Shown: in pieces, positions 34,512 through 45,808 of the stretch
Position numbering within the stretch: position 1 is the first letter of the stretch
Layout of the letters: every line of letters starts with the position of its first letter
Source: Puccinellia tenuiflora
Taxonomy: Eukaryota > Streptophyta > Magnoliopsida > Poales > Poaceae
Assembly (NCBI GenBank): GCA_012064385.1
Contig: QRDG01000520.1
Coordinates: forward strand, 675,953 to 739,952
Direction: 5' to 3'
DNA length: 64,000 bases
The notes under the pieces: generated by a model
What the model was told of the DNA's origin: nothing
Seen by the model: only the letters and a program-made list of their open reading frames with translations
The model's database searches: none
Program-made: the position numbers and the translations under genes

Positions 34512-35540
34512 ATGGAAGCTCATGGCACCCGTCAACCCCACCTTCAACCAACCAGGATGAGGCCCAACACAGGTACAAGTGGCAGCCAAGGAACCCCAAT
34601 CCGCCGATCGGCCCGACAAGCCGGCATGGACCCAATGCCCCCACAGCCGCCAACGCCAACCCCACAGGAACCAACCCCAAGCCAGCTATTGTTGATGATG
34701 GATGAACGCCACCAGCTGCAGATGACTCAGATTATGAGGGAATTTGGCACCTACATGCAAGCACAGAACACCCCTCGCCCGACCCGTTCCAAGCTGCAAG
34801 ACTTCCAGCGCACTCGGCCGCCTCAGTTCTCGCAGGCCACCAACCCACTCGAAGCAGATGATTGGATCCGTACCATGGAGAAGAAGTTAGAGATCGCCCG
34901 CGTTGATGAGCAAGACAAGGTACCTTTCGTCACCCACTATCTTGAAGGACCAGCCGATGTGTGGTGGGACAATCAGAAAGATATGAGAGGAAATGGGACC
35001 GCCATCACCTGGACAGAATTCCAAGAAATTTTCCGCAAAGCCTACATACCCTCAAGCCTTATGAAGATGAAGCAGCAAGAACTCCTAGCACTCACTCAAG
35101 GCAACTCAACTGTAAGCGAGTACCTGACCAAGTTCAACGATCTTGCCCGCTATGCCCCTGATGATGTCAACACAGAGGAGAAGAAGAAGGACAGATTTCT
35201 CCACGGAATGCACCAGGCCATCAAGACTCAGCTCAGCGTCCTACAGTTCCCAGATTTTCAAGCCATGGTAAACACCGCACTGATTTCGGAGAAGGAACAC
35301 CGCACCATCTATGATTCCCACAAGAGGAAGTTTGAGTCTCGCAAACACCAGCCTGACGAAGCTCACAAGAAGCCCCGTACCTGGCCACCCAACGCACAGG
35401 ACGCTACACCTCCAACCACTTGGACCCCACCCAGAAAGGAAGGATACCCCCGCAATGAGTTCTACCACAAGCGTCCACTCGTGGATGACTGCAAGAGGGA
35501 AAATTCCTGCTTTAAGTGCGGCAAAAGGGGCACTACATAG
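34512..35540 (+). pseudogene. gag: gag of complex C, copy 1 (frameshifted)
   Basis: The start is the ATG at 34512 (MEAHGTR), with another possible start at MRPNTG 15 codons later. A Pro-rich N-terminus leads to the gag capsid (LEADDWIRTMEKKLEIAR, LEGPADVWWDNQ, EFQEIFRKAYIPSS, KFNDLARYAP). The zinc knuckle begins CFKCGK, but one base is missing relative to copy 2 (near 35525), so the frame ends at 35540 before the His and last Cys. Beyond it the protease remnant is decayed and no RT or integrase follows. Confidence 0.88.
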
Positions 35541-35976
35541 CTGATTGCCCGTTGACAAGAACAACAATGGCAGTAACAACAATAGCAACCTCAACAACCC
35601 TCCCGCCGGAACAATGCCACCTCAAGTCGCTCGTGTCCACCACATATCCGCCGAAGAGACCTACGAAGCTTCAGATGTGATGCTTGGTATGTGAACCACC
35701 AACGCTAAACTTGCAGTAATTTTTGTTGACCATGGAACTCCCCCGTCATAAGGCTTCGTTGCAAGGCACCGTTGTATGTTTTCCCTAGACTTGGACCTAA
35801 GCCACGAGTTCACGCGTGAGGAATTCCCTCAAAGTTTGGACAAGCCAGACGCCACACCACAGCAGAATCACAAGGATAAATAAGTAAAAAGAGGTAAACC
35901 CACCAAAGAGGAAGCCCCCTGGAAATGAGAGGATTCTTTGAGAGCAGAATAACCATACCTATTCCATGAGCAACTC
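35541..35976 (+). other. Decayed gag/protease remnant, C internal 1
   Basis: Sequence alignable by eye to the 3' part of gag copy 2 (42170-42561), with several stops and indels. No RT, RNase H or integrase is present, so pol was already missing before the two units were joined. Confidence 0.7.
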
Positions 35977-36013
35977 GAATCTCGGGGACGAGATTCATTT
36001 TAAGGGGGGAAGG
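35977..36013 (+). promoter_or_regulatory. Pre-PPT hairpin and polypurine tract, C unit 1
   Basis: GAATCTCG (35977-35984) pairs with CGAGATTC (35989-35996) over a 4-nt loop. The tract AAGGGGGGAAGG (36002-36013) borders LTR 2. Confidence 0.88.
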
Positions 36014-36015
36014 TT

Positions 36016-39000
36016 TGTCACATCCCGAATTTTGGCCCTATAAAATTTTCTTTGACAAAACCAAAATTTGGATTTGGATTTGGACCTTTGATCTTGGCAC
36101 CTCTATTTTCTTCCACATTTCCAAAACCCTCAGGTTCACAAAATATTTGTCTTTTCTTTAATACAAAGGGACCTAAACCCTAGCCTTCCAAAGGAGCCAT
36201 ACCAAGGGTGACTTCAAAAATTCCCCAAAAATTCCAGAGTGATCCTCATCTAGCCTAGAACCCATTTATGCAAAAATATTGGGTGACTTGTTAAGAAAAG
36301 GGTTGACATTTTCCCTGATTTATTTTCTGCCAAAAATCCCCAAAACCCTAGCTTTCCAAAGGATGTATGTCAAGACCATCTTCAAAAATTCTACAAAAAT
36401 TCATGGAGGACACCTAACCAGTATGTAGTCCAAATATACAAAAATATTCCATACCTTGTTAAGAAAATATTGGAGTTTTCCCTGTTCTACTTTCTGGCCT
36501 AAACCTTGTCAATTTTGGAAACCCTACTAAACATTTTCAAAAATTCTAAGAACCCTAGGGTAGATGCTCCTAGCCAATATATACCTCTGTGAATTTTCCT
36601 GGCCAAATATATTTTATTTTAGTTGCCCAAAATCCAATTTCCATTTTCAGCAGAAGGTGTTCGATGAAATTTTTGTATAGATAAAGTTTGGTTTTTGGAA
36701 AAACTTTGTTCTGCAAATCTGAAGAGTGTTGAATTTGGCACAAGTGACACGGCCGGTTCTCCATTTAGTGACCTAGGATGAGAGAAACAAGTTGATGCCG
36801 ATGTCGGCATGGGCAGGTCATGAACCAGAACGTGCCCGACGGCGCCGCCAGTTCTTGGTCGCCGCCGGTGACCTCCCCGCCCCCTCTCCTTGTGTCCTCC
36901 TACTTCCCCACCTTCTGGGCGACCACCACGGCACCCCTCCGCTCCCCATCCCTCCCGTGCACCGTCGACCGCATGCCGACACGCCGCCGAACAGGATTTG
37001 CCGCTGGACCCCTCCCCTCACCAGTGCCCTGCACTGCACGCCCGTGCCGCCGTGCTTATCCCCTCCCCGCGAATTCCGTCGTCCAGCTTCCCCTGCTGCT
37101 ACACCGACGACGCCCCGGCCGTCGTCTCCCCTGCCCCAGCCTCCACGCGCCACCGCCCCGACGCACCGCCCGGACCCCGTGCTTATCCACGGCCGCGCCA
37201 CGCACCCGTGCCTATCCGCAGCTCCGCAAAAGCCGTCGTCCAGCGGTGCCTGCACGCAACACCGACGACGCGCCGTCCGTCGTCCCCCTCCGCCCCGGCC
37301 TCCCGTTCCGACACCTCGCCCCGCTCGTCCGGACCCCCACCGCGGGCTATAAAAGGAGCCCCCCGGCAGCATCCCAGCACCGCACCACCACCCCCTCCCT
37401 CTGANNNNNNNNNNNNNNNNNNNNNNNNNNNNNNNNNNNNNNNNNNNNNNNNNNNNNNNNNNNNNNNNNNNNNNNNNNNNNNNNNNNNNNNNNNNNNNNN
37501 NNNNNNNNNNNNNNNNNNNNNNNNNNNNNNNNNNNNNNNNNNNNNNNNNNNNNNNNNNNNNNNNNNNNNNNNNAGCTCCCGGGGAGCACCGGAGCGTCGG
37601 CGACGCGCCCGTTCCCGCCGCTCTGTCCCCAAGCAATTCACCACCTCCAGAGCCAACCCCGCCGCCCAAGCCTCCTCCCTATTCCAATCCACCCCTCCCG
37701 GAGCCCGTAGCCACCTTCACATTGCCCTAGGACCGCCGGAGTCGACGCCCTCGTCCTCGACGGTGAGAACGCCGGCGACGACCATCCCCTCCCCACTGTT
37801 TCTTTTTTTTTCTTTCTTTCTTCAGGTGCGTACCGGTTTCGGCTAATGGGCCGCTGACCAGTGGGCCCCGCCCGTCAGATTTTCAAACTTTTGTGAAACG
37901 TTTTCTTTTCTATTTTCTCTGTTTTTTGAAATGGCAGATTTTAGGTCAAACTTGGACATTCATATCTCTCCCAAAAATGATCAGAAAAATATGAGCTTTT
38001 TTCCACTGGCTTTGTTTTGAAGTTCTCTATCCAATGACACTGGTTTCAATGGATTTGAAATTCGTTTGCCTACTGAACTTTTGAATGTCTTATCGAAGGT
38101 TTTAACCCTAGTTTTAAATTTCTTTAGGAGATCCAAACCCCACTTTTGACGTGGAAGTTGATCCCACAACAGAAGGCAAGCCATCAGCCCCCAACCATCC
38201 GTTCCCAAGTCATCGATGTCTTATTTGACTTGTTGTTACTTGGTTGCGCGATAGTTGCATCCCACATGTCTTATTTCATGCCTATTATTTCATGTGACCT
38301 AATGCTACTTTTACTTTCTGCAATACGATAAACTCATGTTCCGTGAGTTGAGTTCCGGCCGGCGACTAAATACATGATGGGCACCGCCCGCGTGGATTGA
38401 ATCTCGCATACTTTCAGTACTTTTATTTCAAGTAACTTTACTTTCCTGCAATACAATAAACCCATCAAGTGTGGGTTGAGTTCCGGCCGGCGACTAAATA
38501 CATGTCGGGCTCCGCCCACGTGATTGAATCTCGTCTACTTTCCGTAGAGTGGGGTGTGCGTATTTATTTACTCAACCCGTGGCTGCAACTGGCCGGAGAC
38601 ATCTCCGTCCTCGCCCGGTTGATTTTGTTATTTTTTCTTACTCGACCCGTGGCTGCAACTGGCTGGAGATATCTCCATCCTCGCCCGGTTGATTTTGTCA
38701 TTTTCATTTCTTACTCGACCGTGGCTGCTACTGGCCGGAGACATCTCCGTCCTCGCCCGGATGACCTTACTTTGCTTGCTGAACTACTATGTGATTATTT
38801 GATGCTCATGTATATCTTGTGGACTAACGTTTGCTGCTGTCTTATGGCCGAGAATAAAAATTGACTAAAAAGATAACCACCTCCGTCGACTAGATTGAGT
38901 CAAATAGTGCCACTCGCCAAACACACCTGCACAACCATGCGTCGTTGAAATGGGCAGACCGCAGCTTAGTAGCCTATCGAGCCTCTTTTGATGCTACCCA

Positions 39001-39986
39001 CTTGGCAAGTCTAGTCTGTTACTGCATAGTTGTGGTCGGGGCTAGTCTTGTGAAGGTTCCGGAGCTAGGCGTTGCTCATGAGTTGGGGACGTGCCGGATT
39101 CACTTCGTCATAAGACTTAGCCCGAGTAGTAAGTCGGTAGCTATACAAGGAGTGTCTTGGTAGAGCGGACGGCTACGGGGGAATAGGTTTGTGCGGCAGG
39201 TACCGGCTGTACAAGCTTAGACCCCAACGTGTGGATAAAAGTTGCAACCTCTCGAGAGTGTCAAATCTAGAATCTAGTATTGTTCCTAACTAAGGAACGG
39301 TGTTGGGTCCAGTCACACTAGAGTCAGTCCAGTCGAACACGGAGAATCAATTCACCAAACGGCCAGAGTTGGCCAAAGTTGATTGAGCTGAAAAGTGGAC
39401 CATAGTTGGTCAAAGCTAAGCCCAGAAGTGGACCAGAGTTGGTCAAGCTTGAGAACATAATGGTTGTGGATAGTGTTGTGTGGAAATGAGACTCGTTCTC
39501 ACAAGCCACGGTTTTCGTCACAGGTAAGTAGGTAAGTTAAGTCCAACCGTTAAGCTTGGACTCGCACCTGCACCCATGCCATGCCATATAGGACCGTTAG
39601 ATACGGTTGATTGAGGATTGATGTCTTGCGAGTACATTCCATGTACTCACCTGGCTTTCATGTGGCCAGATCCTCCTACCCCCGTCGCCGAGTACCCCTT
39701 GTACGAGAACTAGATCCGGTATCCAGCCAGAGCCCTGTGGAGTTAGGACCTCTTCGTCGCATGCTTCTGCCAATCCGCTGACGCCCTCTGATGAAGTCAT
39801 GTTCGATAAATAATGTATAAACTGTTGTATGCGCTAGGGCGCAGCCTTGTAATGAGACCCTTGTAATCCATCGTCGGTTCCCGACCCCTTAATAAAGTGG
39901 TTATGTTCTGTTATCAAGTTGTCATATATTCAGTGCTCCTGGGACTGATATATGGGGTAACTCGATCTCCGGATCGGGGTGCCACA
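36016..39986 (+). repeat. Complex C LTR 2 (chimeric, contains N gap)
   Basis: 36016-37404 follows LTR 1 (GGCCCTATAAAATTTTC at the start, same GC-rich text), while 37574-39986 follows LTR 3 (GGCTAATGGGCCGCTGACC near 37840, tail ACGGCCAGAGTTGGCC near 39360). The change of type coincides with the N gap. It is flanked by internal sequence on both sides. Confidence 0.9.
37405..37573. other. Assembly gap (169 N)
   Basis: The homologous places in LTRs 1 and 3 have only about 20-40 bp between the matching flanks, so the gap length is probably nominal or hides extra sequence. Translations through it are meaningless. Confidence 0.95.
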
Positions 39987-39991
39987 GAGCT

Positions 39992-40003
39992 TGGTATCAG
40001 AGC
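39992..40003 (+). promoter_or_regulatory. Primer-binding site, C internal 2
   Basis: TGGTATCAGAGC after LTR 2; the conserved box follows at 40008-40027. Confidence 0.92.
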
Positions 40004-40143
40004 CTAACTGCCTGTAGGATACCCTAGTTCTAAACGGAGCCTTAGATAGCGAACGTTGCTTTGCTTTCTTTTAATTGTTTCTCTATCGGTTTGTGTTTTT
40101 CTAACCTTGCAACTCACATTTTTGGCTTCTACCTTTGGTACAG

Positions 40144-40911
40144 ATGAAGTTCGAGCTACCCGTAGAAACCCCCGCCTTGAACGTTCCCGGCATGCCGCAA
40201 TTCCTCCGCGAGATTTGGGCACACCTCTACCCATCCTCCCCTTCTCCGACCTACCGCGTGCTATGCTCCCGTCGTGATGGGACCCACTCAGAGTTTATCG
40301 CCACCGTCTACTTGTGCGCCTCGCCCGTGGGCCAAGGACACATGTACGCCCTCTCCTCTGACGTCCACCCCCAGGAGACCCGAGCCATCCAAGAAGCCGC
40401 TGCAGATGCCATCGTTCTTCTCCGCACCCACGACCCTATCATGAGGAGGTGCCCCCGCTATGCACACCTCCCAAGGTTGGATTGGGGCAACGGAGATGTC
40501 CTCTTTCCCAACCCGAGGGATCTCTCTGCAAAACTCACCGCCCTTCTCCGGTACACATCCTACCTCCACCAGTATCTACACGACACACCTTCTCACGCTA
40601 GCATGACTGCGGTTGGAGCAACAAGAGCACCAGGAATCGGTCCTTCCCACAAGATCCCTCCGTATTCGACCCACCTTCCCCGTACTCTTGACCAGCTGAG
40701 AGCAAAACTCGCTTCCACTCCCGCTCGAGCCACCGCGTTCCGTAGCTCTAGCGCCCCTCCTCGCTTCTTCACTGGATACACTCAGGAACCTCAGGCCCAG
40801 TGTCTCCGCGTCGACATCGGCACACCCTTCCCCTCGTACGCCCCCAGAATGCTGGGAAGGAGCATCAACGGCATCGACATCATCGCACCTGCTACTCCCC
40901 TCGAGATGTAG
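40144..40911 (+). CDS. Unknown ORF upstream of gag (dsRBD-like pattern), copy 2
   Basis: The ORF is 255 codons from ATG 40144 to TAG 40911, the same length as copy 1 and without gaps. Roughly fifteen to twenty residues differ by eye. The differences include Trp to Leu near the start, PSGF to HSEF and LGAS to LCAS in the predicted strands, while the second helix (AIQEAAADAIVLLR) is identical. Both copies are open, but nonsynonymous changes are not obviously rare between them, so recent constraint is unproven. The 3' spacer to gag (234 bp) resembles a plant 3' UTR, which would fit capture of a host gene. Function is unknown. Confidence 0.6.
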   Translation: MKFELPVETPALNVPGMPQFLREIWAHLYPSSPSPTYRVLCSRRDGTHSEFIATVYLCASPVGQGHMYALSSDVHPQETRAIQEAAADAIVLLRTHDPIMRRCPRYAHLPRLDWGNGDVLFPNPRDLSAKLTALLRYTSYLHQYLHDTPSHASMTAVGATRAPGIGPSHKIPPYSTHLPRTLDQLRAKLASTPARATAFRSSSAPPRFFTGYTQEPQAQCLRVDIGTPFPSYAPRMLGRSINGIDIIAPATPLEM

Positions 40912-41073
40912 CTCTAGACGCTAGCCTCCGGAGCAGTAGCGCTTGCATCCTAGCTGTGTATCGTAGTCGACGATCACGTAGTCCGACGTGCATGTGAATA
41001 ATGTAGGAGTAATGGCTTGTCCCTCGTTTAATAATATTGTGCACCATGTGTCATGTAACCCAACTCTCCATTG

Positions 41074-41081
41074 TATAAAAA
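41074..41081 (+). promoter_or_regulatory. TATA-like motif between ORF and gag, copy 2
   Basis: TATAAAAA, 72 bp before the gag ATG at 41146, as in copy 1. Confidence 0.4.
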
Positions 41082-41145
41082 CGCCTTGGTTTTATCTCTT
41101 GCTTTTATTTGGATCTTCTTGGATGTTGCATTTCTTTCTCCCCTT

Positions 41146-42561
41146 ATGGAAGCTCATGGCACCCGTCAACCCCACCTTCAACCAACCAGGATGAGGCCCA
41201 ACACAGGTACAAGTGGCAGCCAAGGAACCCCAATCCGCCGTTCAGCCCGACAAGCCGGCATGGACCCAATGCCCCCACAGCCGCCAACTCCGCAGGAACC
41301 AACTCCAAGCCAGCTATTGTTGATGATGGATGAACGCCACCAGCTGTACATGACTCAAATTATGAGAGAATTTGGCACCTACATGCAAGCACAGAACGCC
41401 CCTCGCCCGACCCGCTCCAAGCTGCAAGACTTCCAGCGCACTCGGCCACCTCAGTTCTCGCAGGCCACCAACCCACTCGAAGCAGATGATTGGCTCCGTA
41501 CCATGGAAAAGAAGTTAGAGATCGCTCGCGTTGATGAGCAAGACAAGGTACCTTTCGTCACTCACTATCTTGAAGGACCAGCCGATGTGTGGTGGGACAA
41601 TCAGAAAGATATGAGAGGAAATGGAACCACTATCACCTGGACCGAATTCCAAGAAATTTTCCGCAAAGCCTACATACCCTCAAGCCTCATGAAGATGAAG
41701 CAGCAGGAACTCCTAGCACTCACTCAGGGCAACTCAACTGTAAGCGAGTACCTGACCAAGTTCAACGACCTTGCCCGCTATGCCCCTGATGATGTCAACA
41801 CAGATGAGAAGAAAAAGGACAGATTTCTCCACGGAATGCACCAGGCCATCAAGACACAGCTCAGTGTCCTACAGTTTCCAGATTTTCAAGCCATGGTAAA
41901 CACCGCACTGATTTCAGAGAAGGAACACCGCACCATCTATGATTCCCACAAGAAGAAGTTTGAGTCTCGCAAGCACCAGCCAGAAGAAGCCCACAAGAAG
42001 CCACGTACCTGGCCACCCAACTCACAGGCCCCTACACCTCCAACTACCTGGACCCCACCCAGAAAGGAGGGATACCCCCGAAGTGAATTCTACCACAAGC
42101 GTCCTCTCGTGGATGACTGCAAAAGGGAAAACTCCTGCTTTAAGTGCGGCAAGAAAGGGCACTACATAGCTGATTGCCCGCTGACCCAGAACAACAATGG
42201 CAACCTCAACAACCCTCCCACCGGAACAATGAAGCCACCTCAAGTCGCTCGTGTCCACCACATGACCGCCGAAGAAACCTACGAAGCCTCAGAAGCGGCG
42301 CTTGGTATGTCAACTATCAACACTAAACTTGCGCTAAGTTTATTTGACTCCGGAGCCTTCAACTCTTGCATCTTCCAAGAATTTTGTTGCAAAACACCGC
42401 TTCCCGTTTTTCCCTGGACCTGGAACCAAGCCACCAAATCATGTGCAAGGAATTTCCCAGTAGATTTGGATAAGTCAGAACACTACACCCATAGCAAGGT
42501 CACAAGGACCTGTAAGGCACAGCAGGGAAACACACCGATGAATCAGCTACCAGAAAACTAA
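41146..42561 (+). CDS. gag: gag with degenerate protease, complex C copy 2
   Basis: This is a 471-aa ORF from ATG 41146. A Pro-rich N-terminus is followed by the capsid (LEADDWLRTMEKKLEIAR, LEGPADVWWDNQ, KFNDLARYAPDDV, RFLHGMHQAIKTQL). An intact zinc knuckle CFKCGKKGHYIADC comes next, then a protease-like LFDSGAFNSCI in which the usual SHSFIS context is altered. The ORF ends at PEN without RT. Gag may still be made, but pol functions would have to come from another element. The neighbouring PPT lies only about 70 bp downstream, so the pol deletion is clean. Confidence 0.85.
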   Translation: MEAHGTRQPHLQPTRMRPNTGTSGSQGTPIRRSARQAGMDPMPPQPPTPQEPTPSQLLLMMDERHQLYMTQIMREFGTYMQAQNAPRPTRSKLQDFQRTRPPQFSQATNPLEADDWLRTMEKKLEIARVDEQDKVPFVTHYLEGPADVWWDNQKDMRGNGTTITWTEFQEIFRKAYIPSSLMKMKQQELLALTQGNSTVSEYLTKFNDLARYAPDDVNTDEKKKDRFLHGMHQAIKTQLSVLQFPDFQAMVNTALISEKEHRTIYDSHKKKFESRKHQPEEAHKKPRTWPPNSQAPTPPTTWTPPRKEGYPRSEFYHKRPLVDDCKRENSCFKCGKKGHYIADCPLTQNNNGNLNNPPTGTMKPPQVARVHHMTAEETYEASEAALGMSTINTKLALSLFDSGAFNSCIFQEFCCKTPLPVFPWTWNQATKSCARNFPVDLDKSEHYTHSKVTRTCKAQQGNTPMNQLPEN

Positions 42562-42608
42562 AGGATCTGTTGGATACCAGTGAACCATACCTATTCCATG
42601 AGCAACTC

Positions 42609-42645
42609 GAATCTCGGGGACGAGATTCATTTTAAGGGGGGAAGG
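42609..42645 (+). promoter_or_regulatory. Pre-PPT hairpin and polypurine tract, C unit 2
   Basis: GAATCTCG/CGAGATTC stem at 42609-42628 and AAGGGGGGAAGG at 42634-42645, bordering LTR 3. Confidence 0.88.
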
Positions 42646-42647
42646 TT

Positions 42648-45600
42648 TGTCACATCCCGAATTTTGGCCAAATAAAAATTTCCTTGTCAAAAACAAAACT
42701 TGGTTTTGATTTTGGATCTTCTGATCTTGGCCCCTCTATTTTATTCCACGTTTCCAAAACCCCAAGATTCTCAAAATACTTGTCTTTTCTTTTAATGCAA
42801 AAAGGGCCTAAACCCTAGCCTTCCAAAGGAAGTGTGCCAAAGGTGACTTCAAAATTCCCCAAAAATTCCAGAGTGATCCCCATCTAGCCTAGAACCCATT
42901 TATGCAAAAATATTGGGTGACTTGTTAGGAAAAGATTTGACTTTTCCCTGATTTATTTTCTGCCAAAAATCCCAAAACCCTAGCTTTTCAAAGGAAGTAG
43001 GTCAAAACCATCTTAAAAATTCTACAAAAATTCAGGGAGGATCTCTAACAAGTGTATAACCCAAATATGTAAAAATATGCCATACCTGGTTAAGAAAATA
43101 TTTGAGTTTTTCCCTGTTTTACTTTCTGGCCTAAACTTGTTATTTTTGGAAACCCTACTAAACATTTTCCAAAAATTTTAAAAACCCTAAGGTAGATGCT
43201 CCTTACACATATATACCTCTATGAATTTTCCTGGCCAAATATCTTTTATTTTATTTTCCCAAAACCCAATTTCCCTTTTCAGCAGAAGGTGTTCGATGAA
43301 ATTTGTGTATAGGTAAAGTGTGGATTTTGGGAAAACTTTGTTCTGCAAAGCAGTAGAGTGTGGAATTTGGCACCGAGTGACGCGAGCAGCTTCCAGTTTG
43401 GTGACCTATGATGAGAGATAGATCTTGATGCCGATGTCGGCATGGTCAGTTCATGAACCAGAACGTGCCCGACGGCGCCGCTAGTTCTTAGTCGCCGCCG
43501 GTGACCTTCCCCGCGCCTCCACTCGTGTCCTCCAGCACCCACACCTCCTGCACGACCACCACGGCACCTCCCCTCTCCTCATTCCCTCCCGTGTGCTGCC
43601 GTCCGCTTGCCGACATGCCGCCGAACAGGGCCGCCACGGGACCCCACCTCACTGTGCCCCTCCACAGGCCGCTGCCCCGCGAGTCCCGTCGTTCAGGAGC
43701 AGCTCTACCCCGCACAGCACCCCTGCCGCTACACCGTCGACGCGCCGTCCGTCGCTTCCCCTCTGCCCCAGCCTCCACGCGCCGCCACCTCGACTCGGAC
43801 GCACGGACCCCCACCGCCAGTGTGCGCCACGCCACCCGTGCTCATCCACGACGCGCGAATCCCGCCGTACAGCTCCGCCCTGCATCTACACCGACGACGC
43901 GCCGCCCGTCGTCTCCCACCGCCCGGCCATCCTCGCCTCGACACCTCACCGCACGCTCGCCCGGACCCCCACCGTGGAGGGCTATAAAAGGAGCCCCCCG
44001 GCAGCAGCCCAGCACCACACCACCATCCCCTCCCCCTGAGCCTCCTCTCCACCCCACACTAGCTCCCGGGGAGCATCGGAGCGTCGGCGACGAGCCCGTT
44101 CCCGCCGCTCTGTCCCCAAGCAATTCACCACCTCCAGAGCCACCCCGCCGCCCAAGCCTCCTCCCTATTCCAATCCACCCCTCCCGGAGCCCGTAGCCAC
44201 CTTCACATTGCCCTAGGACCGCCGGAGTCGACGCCCTCGTCCTCGACGGTGAGAACGCCGGCGACGACCATCCCCTCCCCTCTGTTTCTTTCTTTTCTTT
44301 CAGGTGCGTACCGGTTCGGCTAATGGGCCGCTGACCAGTGGGCCCCGCCTGTCAGATTTTCAAACTTTTGTGAAACGTTTTCTTATTCTATTTTCTCTGT
44401 TTTTTTGAAATGGCAGATTTTAGGTCAAACTTTGGACATTCATATCTCTCCCAAAAATGATCAGAAAAATATGAGCTTTTTTCCACTGGCTTTGTTTTGA
44501 AGTTCTCTATCCAATGACACTGGTTTCAATGGATTTGAAATTCGTTTGCCTACTGAACTTTTGAATGTCTTATCGAAGGTTTTAACCCTAGTTTTAAATT
44601 TCTTTAGGAGATCCAAACCCCACTTTTGACGTGGAAGTTGATCCCACAACAGAAGGCAAGCCATCAGCCCCCAACCATCCGTTCCCAAGTCATCGATGCC
44701 TTATTTGACTTGTTGTTACTTGTTTGCGCGATAGTTGCATCCCACATGTCTTATTTCATGCCTATTATTTCATGTGACCTAATGCTACTTTTACTTTCTG
44801 CAATACGATAAACTCATGTTCCGTGAGTTGAGTTCCGGCCGGCGACTAAATACATGATGGGCACCGCCCGCGTGGATTGAATCTCGCCTACTTTCAGTAC
44901 TTTTATTTCAAGTAACTTTACTTTCCTGCAATACGATAAACCCATCAAGTGTGGGTTGAGTTCCGGCCGGCGACTAAATACATGTCGGGCTCCGCCCACG
45001 TGGATTGAATCTCGTCTACTTTCCGTAGAGTGGGGTGTGCGTATTTATTTACTCAACCCGTGGCTGCAACTGGCCGGAGACATCTCCGTCCTCGCCCGGT
45101 TGATTTTGTTATTTTTCTTACTCGACCCGTGGCTGCAACTGGTTGGAGATGTCTCCATCCTCGCCCGGTTGATTTTGTCATTTTCATTTCTTACTCAACC
45201 CGTGGCTGCTACTGGCCGGAGACATCTCCGTCCTCGCCCGGTTGACCTTACTTTACCTTGCTGAACTACTATGTGATTATTTGATGCTCATGTATATCTT
45301 GTGGACTAACGTTTGCTGCTGTCTTATGGCCGAGAATAAAAATTGACTAAAAAGATAACCACCTCCGTCGACTAGATTGAGTCAAATAGTGCCACTCGCC
45401 AAACACACCTGCACAACCATGCTTCGTTGAAATGGGCAGACCGCAGCTTAGTAGCCTATCGAGCCTCTTTTGATGCTACCCACTTGGCAAGTCTAGTCGG
45501 TTACTGCATAGTTGTGGTCGGGGCTAGTCTTGTGAAGGTTCCGGAGCTAGGCGTTGCTCATGAGTTGGGGACGTGCCGGATTCACTTCGTCATAAGACTT

Positions 45601-45808
45601 AGCCCGAGTGGTAAGTCGGTAGCTATACAAGGAGTGTCTTGGTAGAGCGGACGGCTACGTGGGAATAGGTTTGTGCGGCAGGTACCGGCTGTACAAGCTT
45701 AGACCCCAACGTGTGGATAAAAGTTGCAACCTCTCGAGAGTGTCAAATCTAGAATCTAGTATTGTTCCTAACTAAGGAACGGTGTTGGGTCCAGTCACAC
45801 TAGAGTCA
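42648..45808 (+). repeat. Complex C LTR 3, left part (type 3)
   Basis: It begins TGTCACATCCCGAATTTTGG but soon differs from LTR 1 (GGCCAAATAAAAATTTCC). It carries a TATA box at 43983-43989, direct repeats at about 44800-45030, three 73-bp units (45056-45246) and the block shared with D (about 45453-45645). It is interrupted at 45808 by element D and resumes at 56504. Confidence 0.9.
45804..45808. repeat. Target-site duplication of D, left
   Basis: AGTCA, repeated at 56499-56503 and continuous with C LTR sequence on both sides. Confidence 0.94.
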
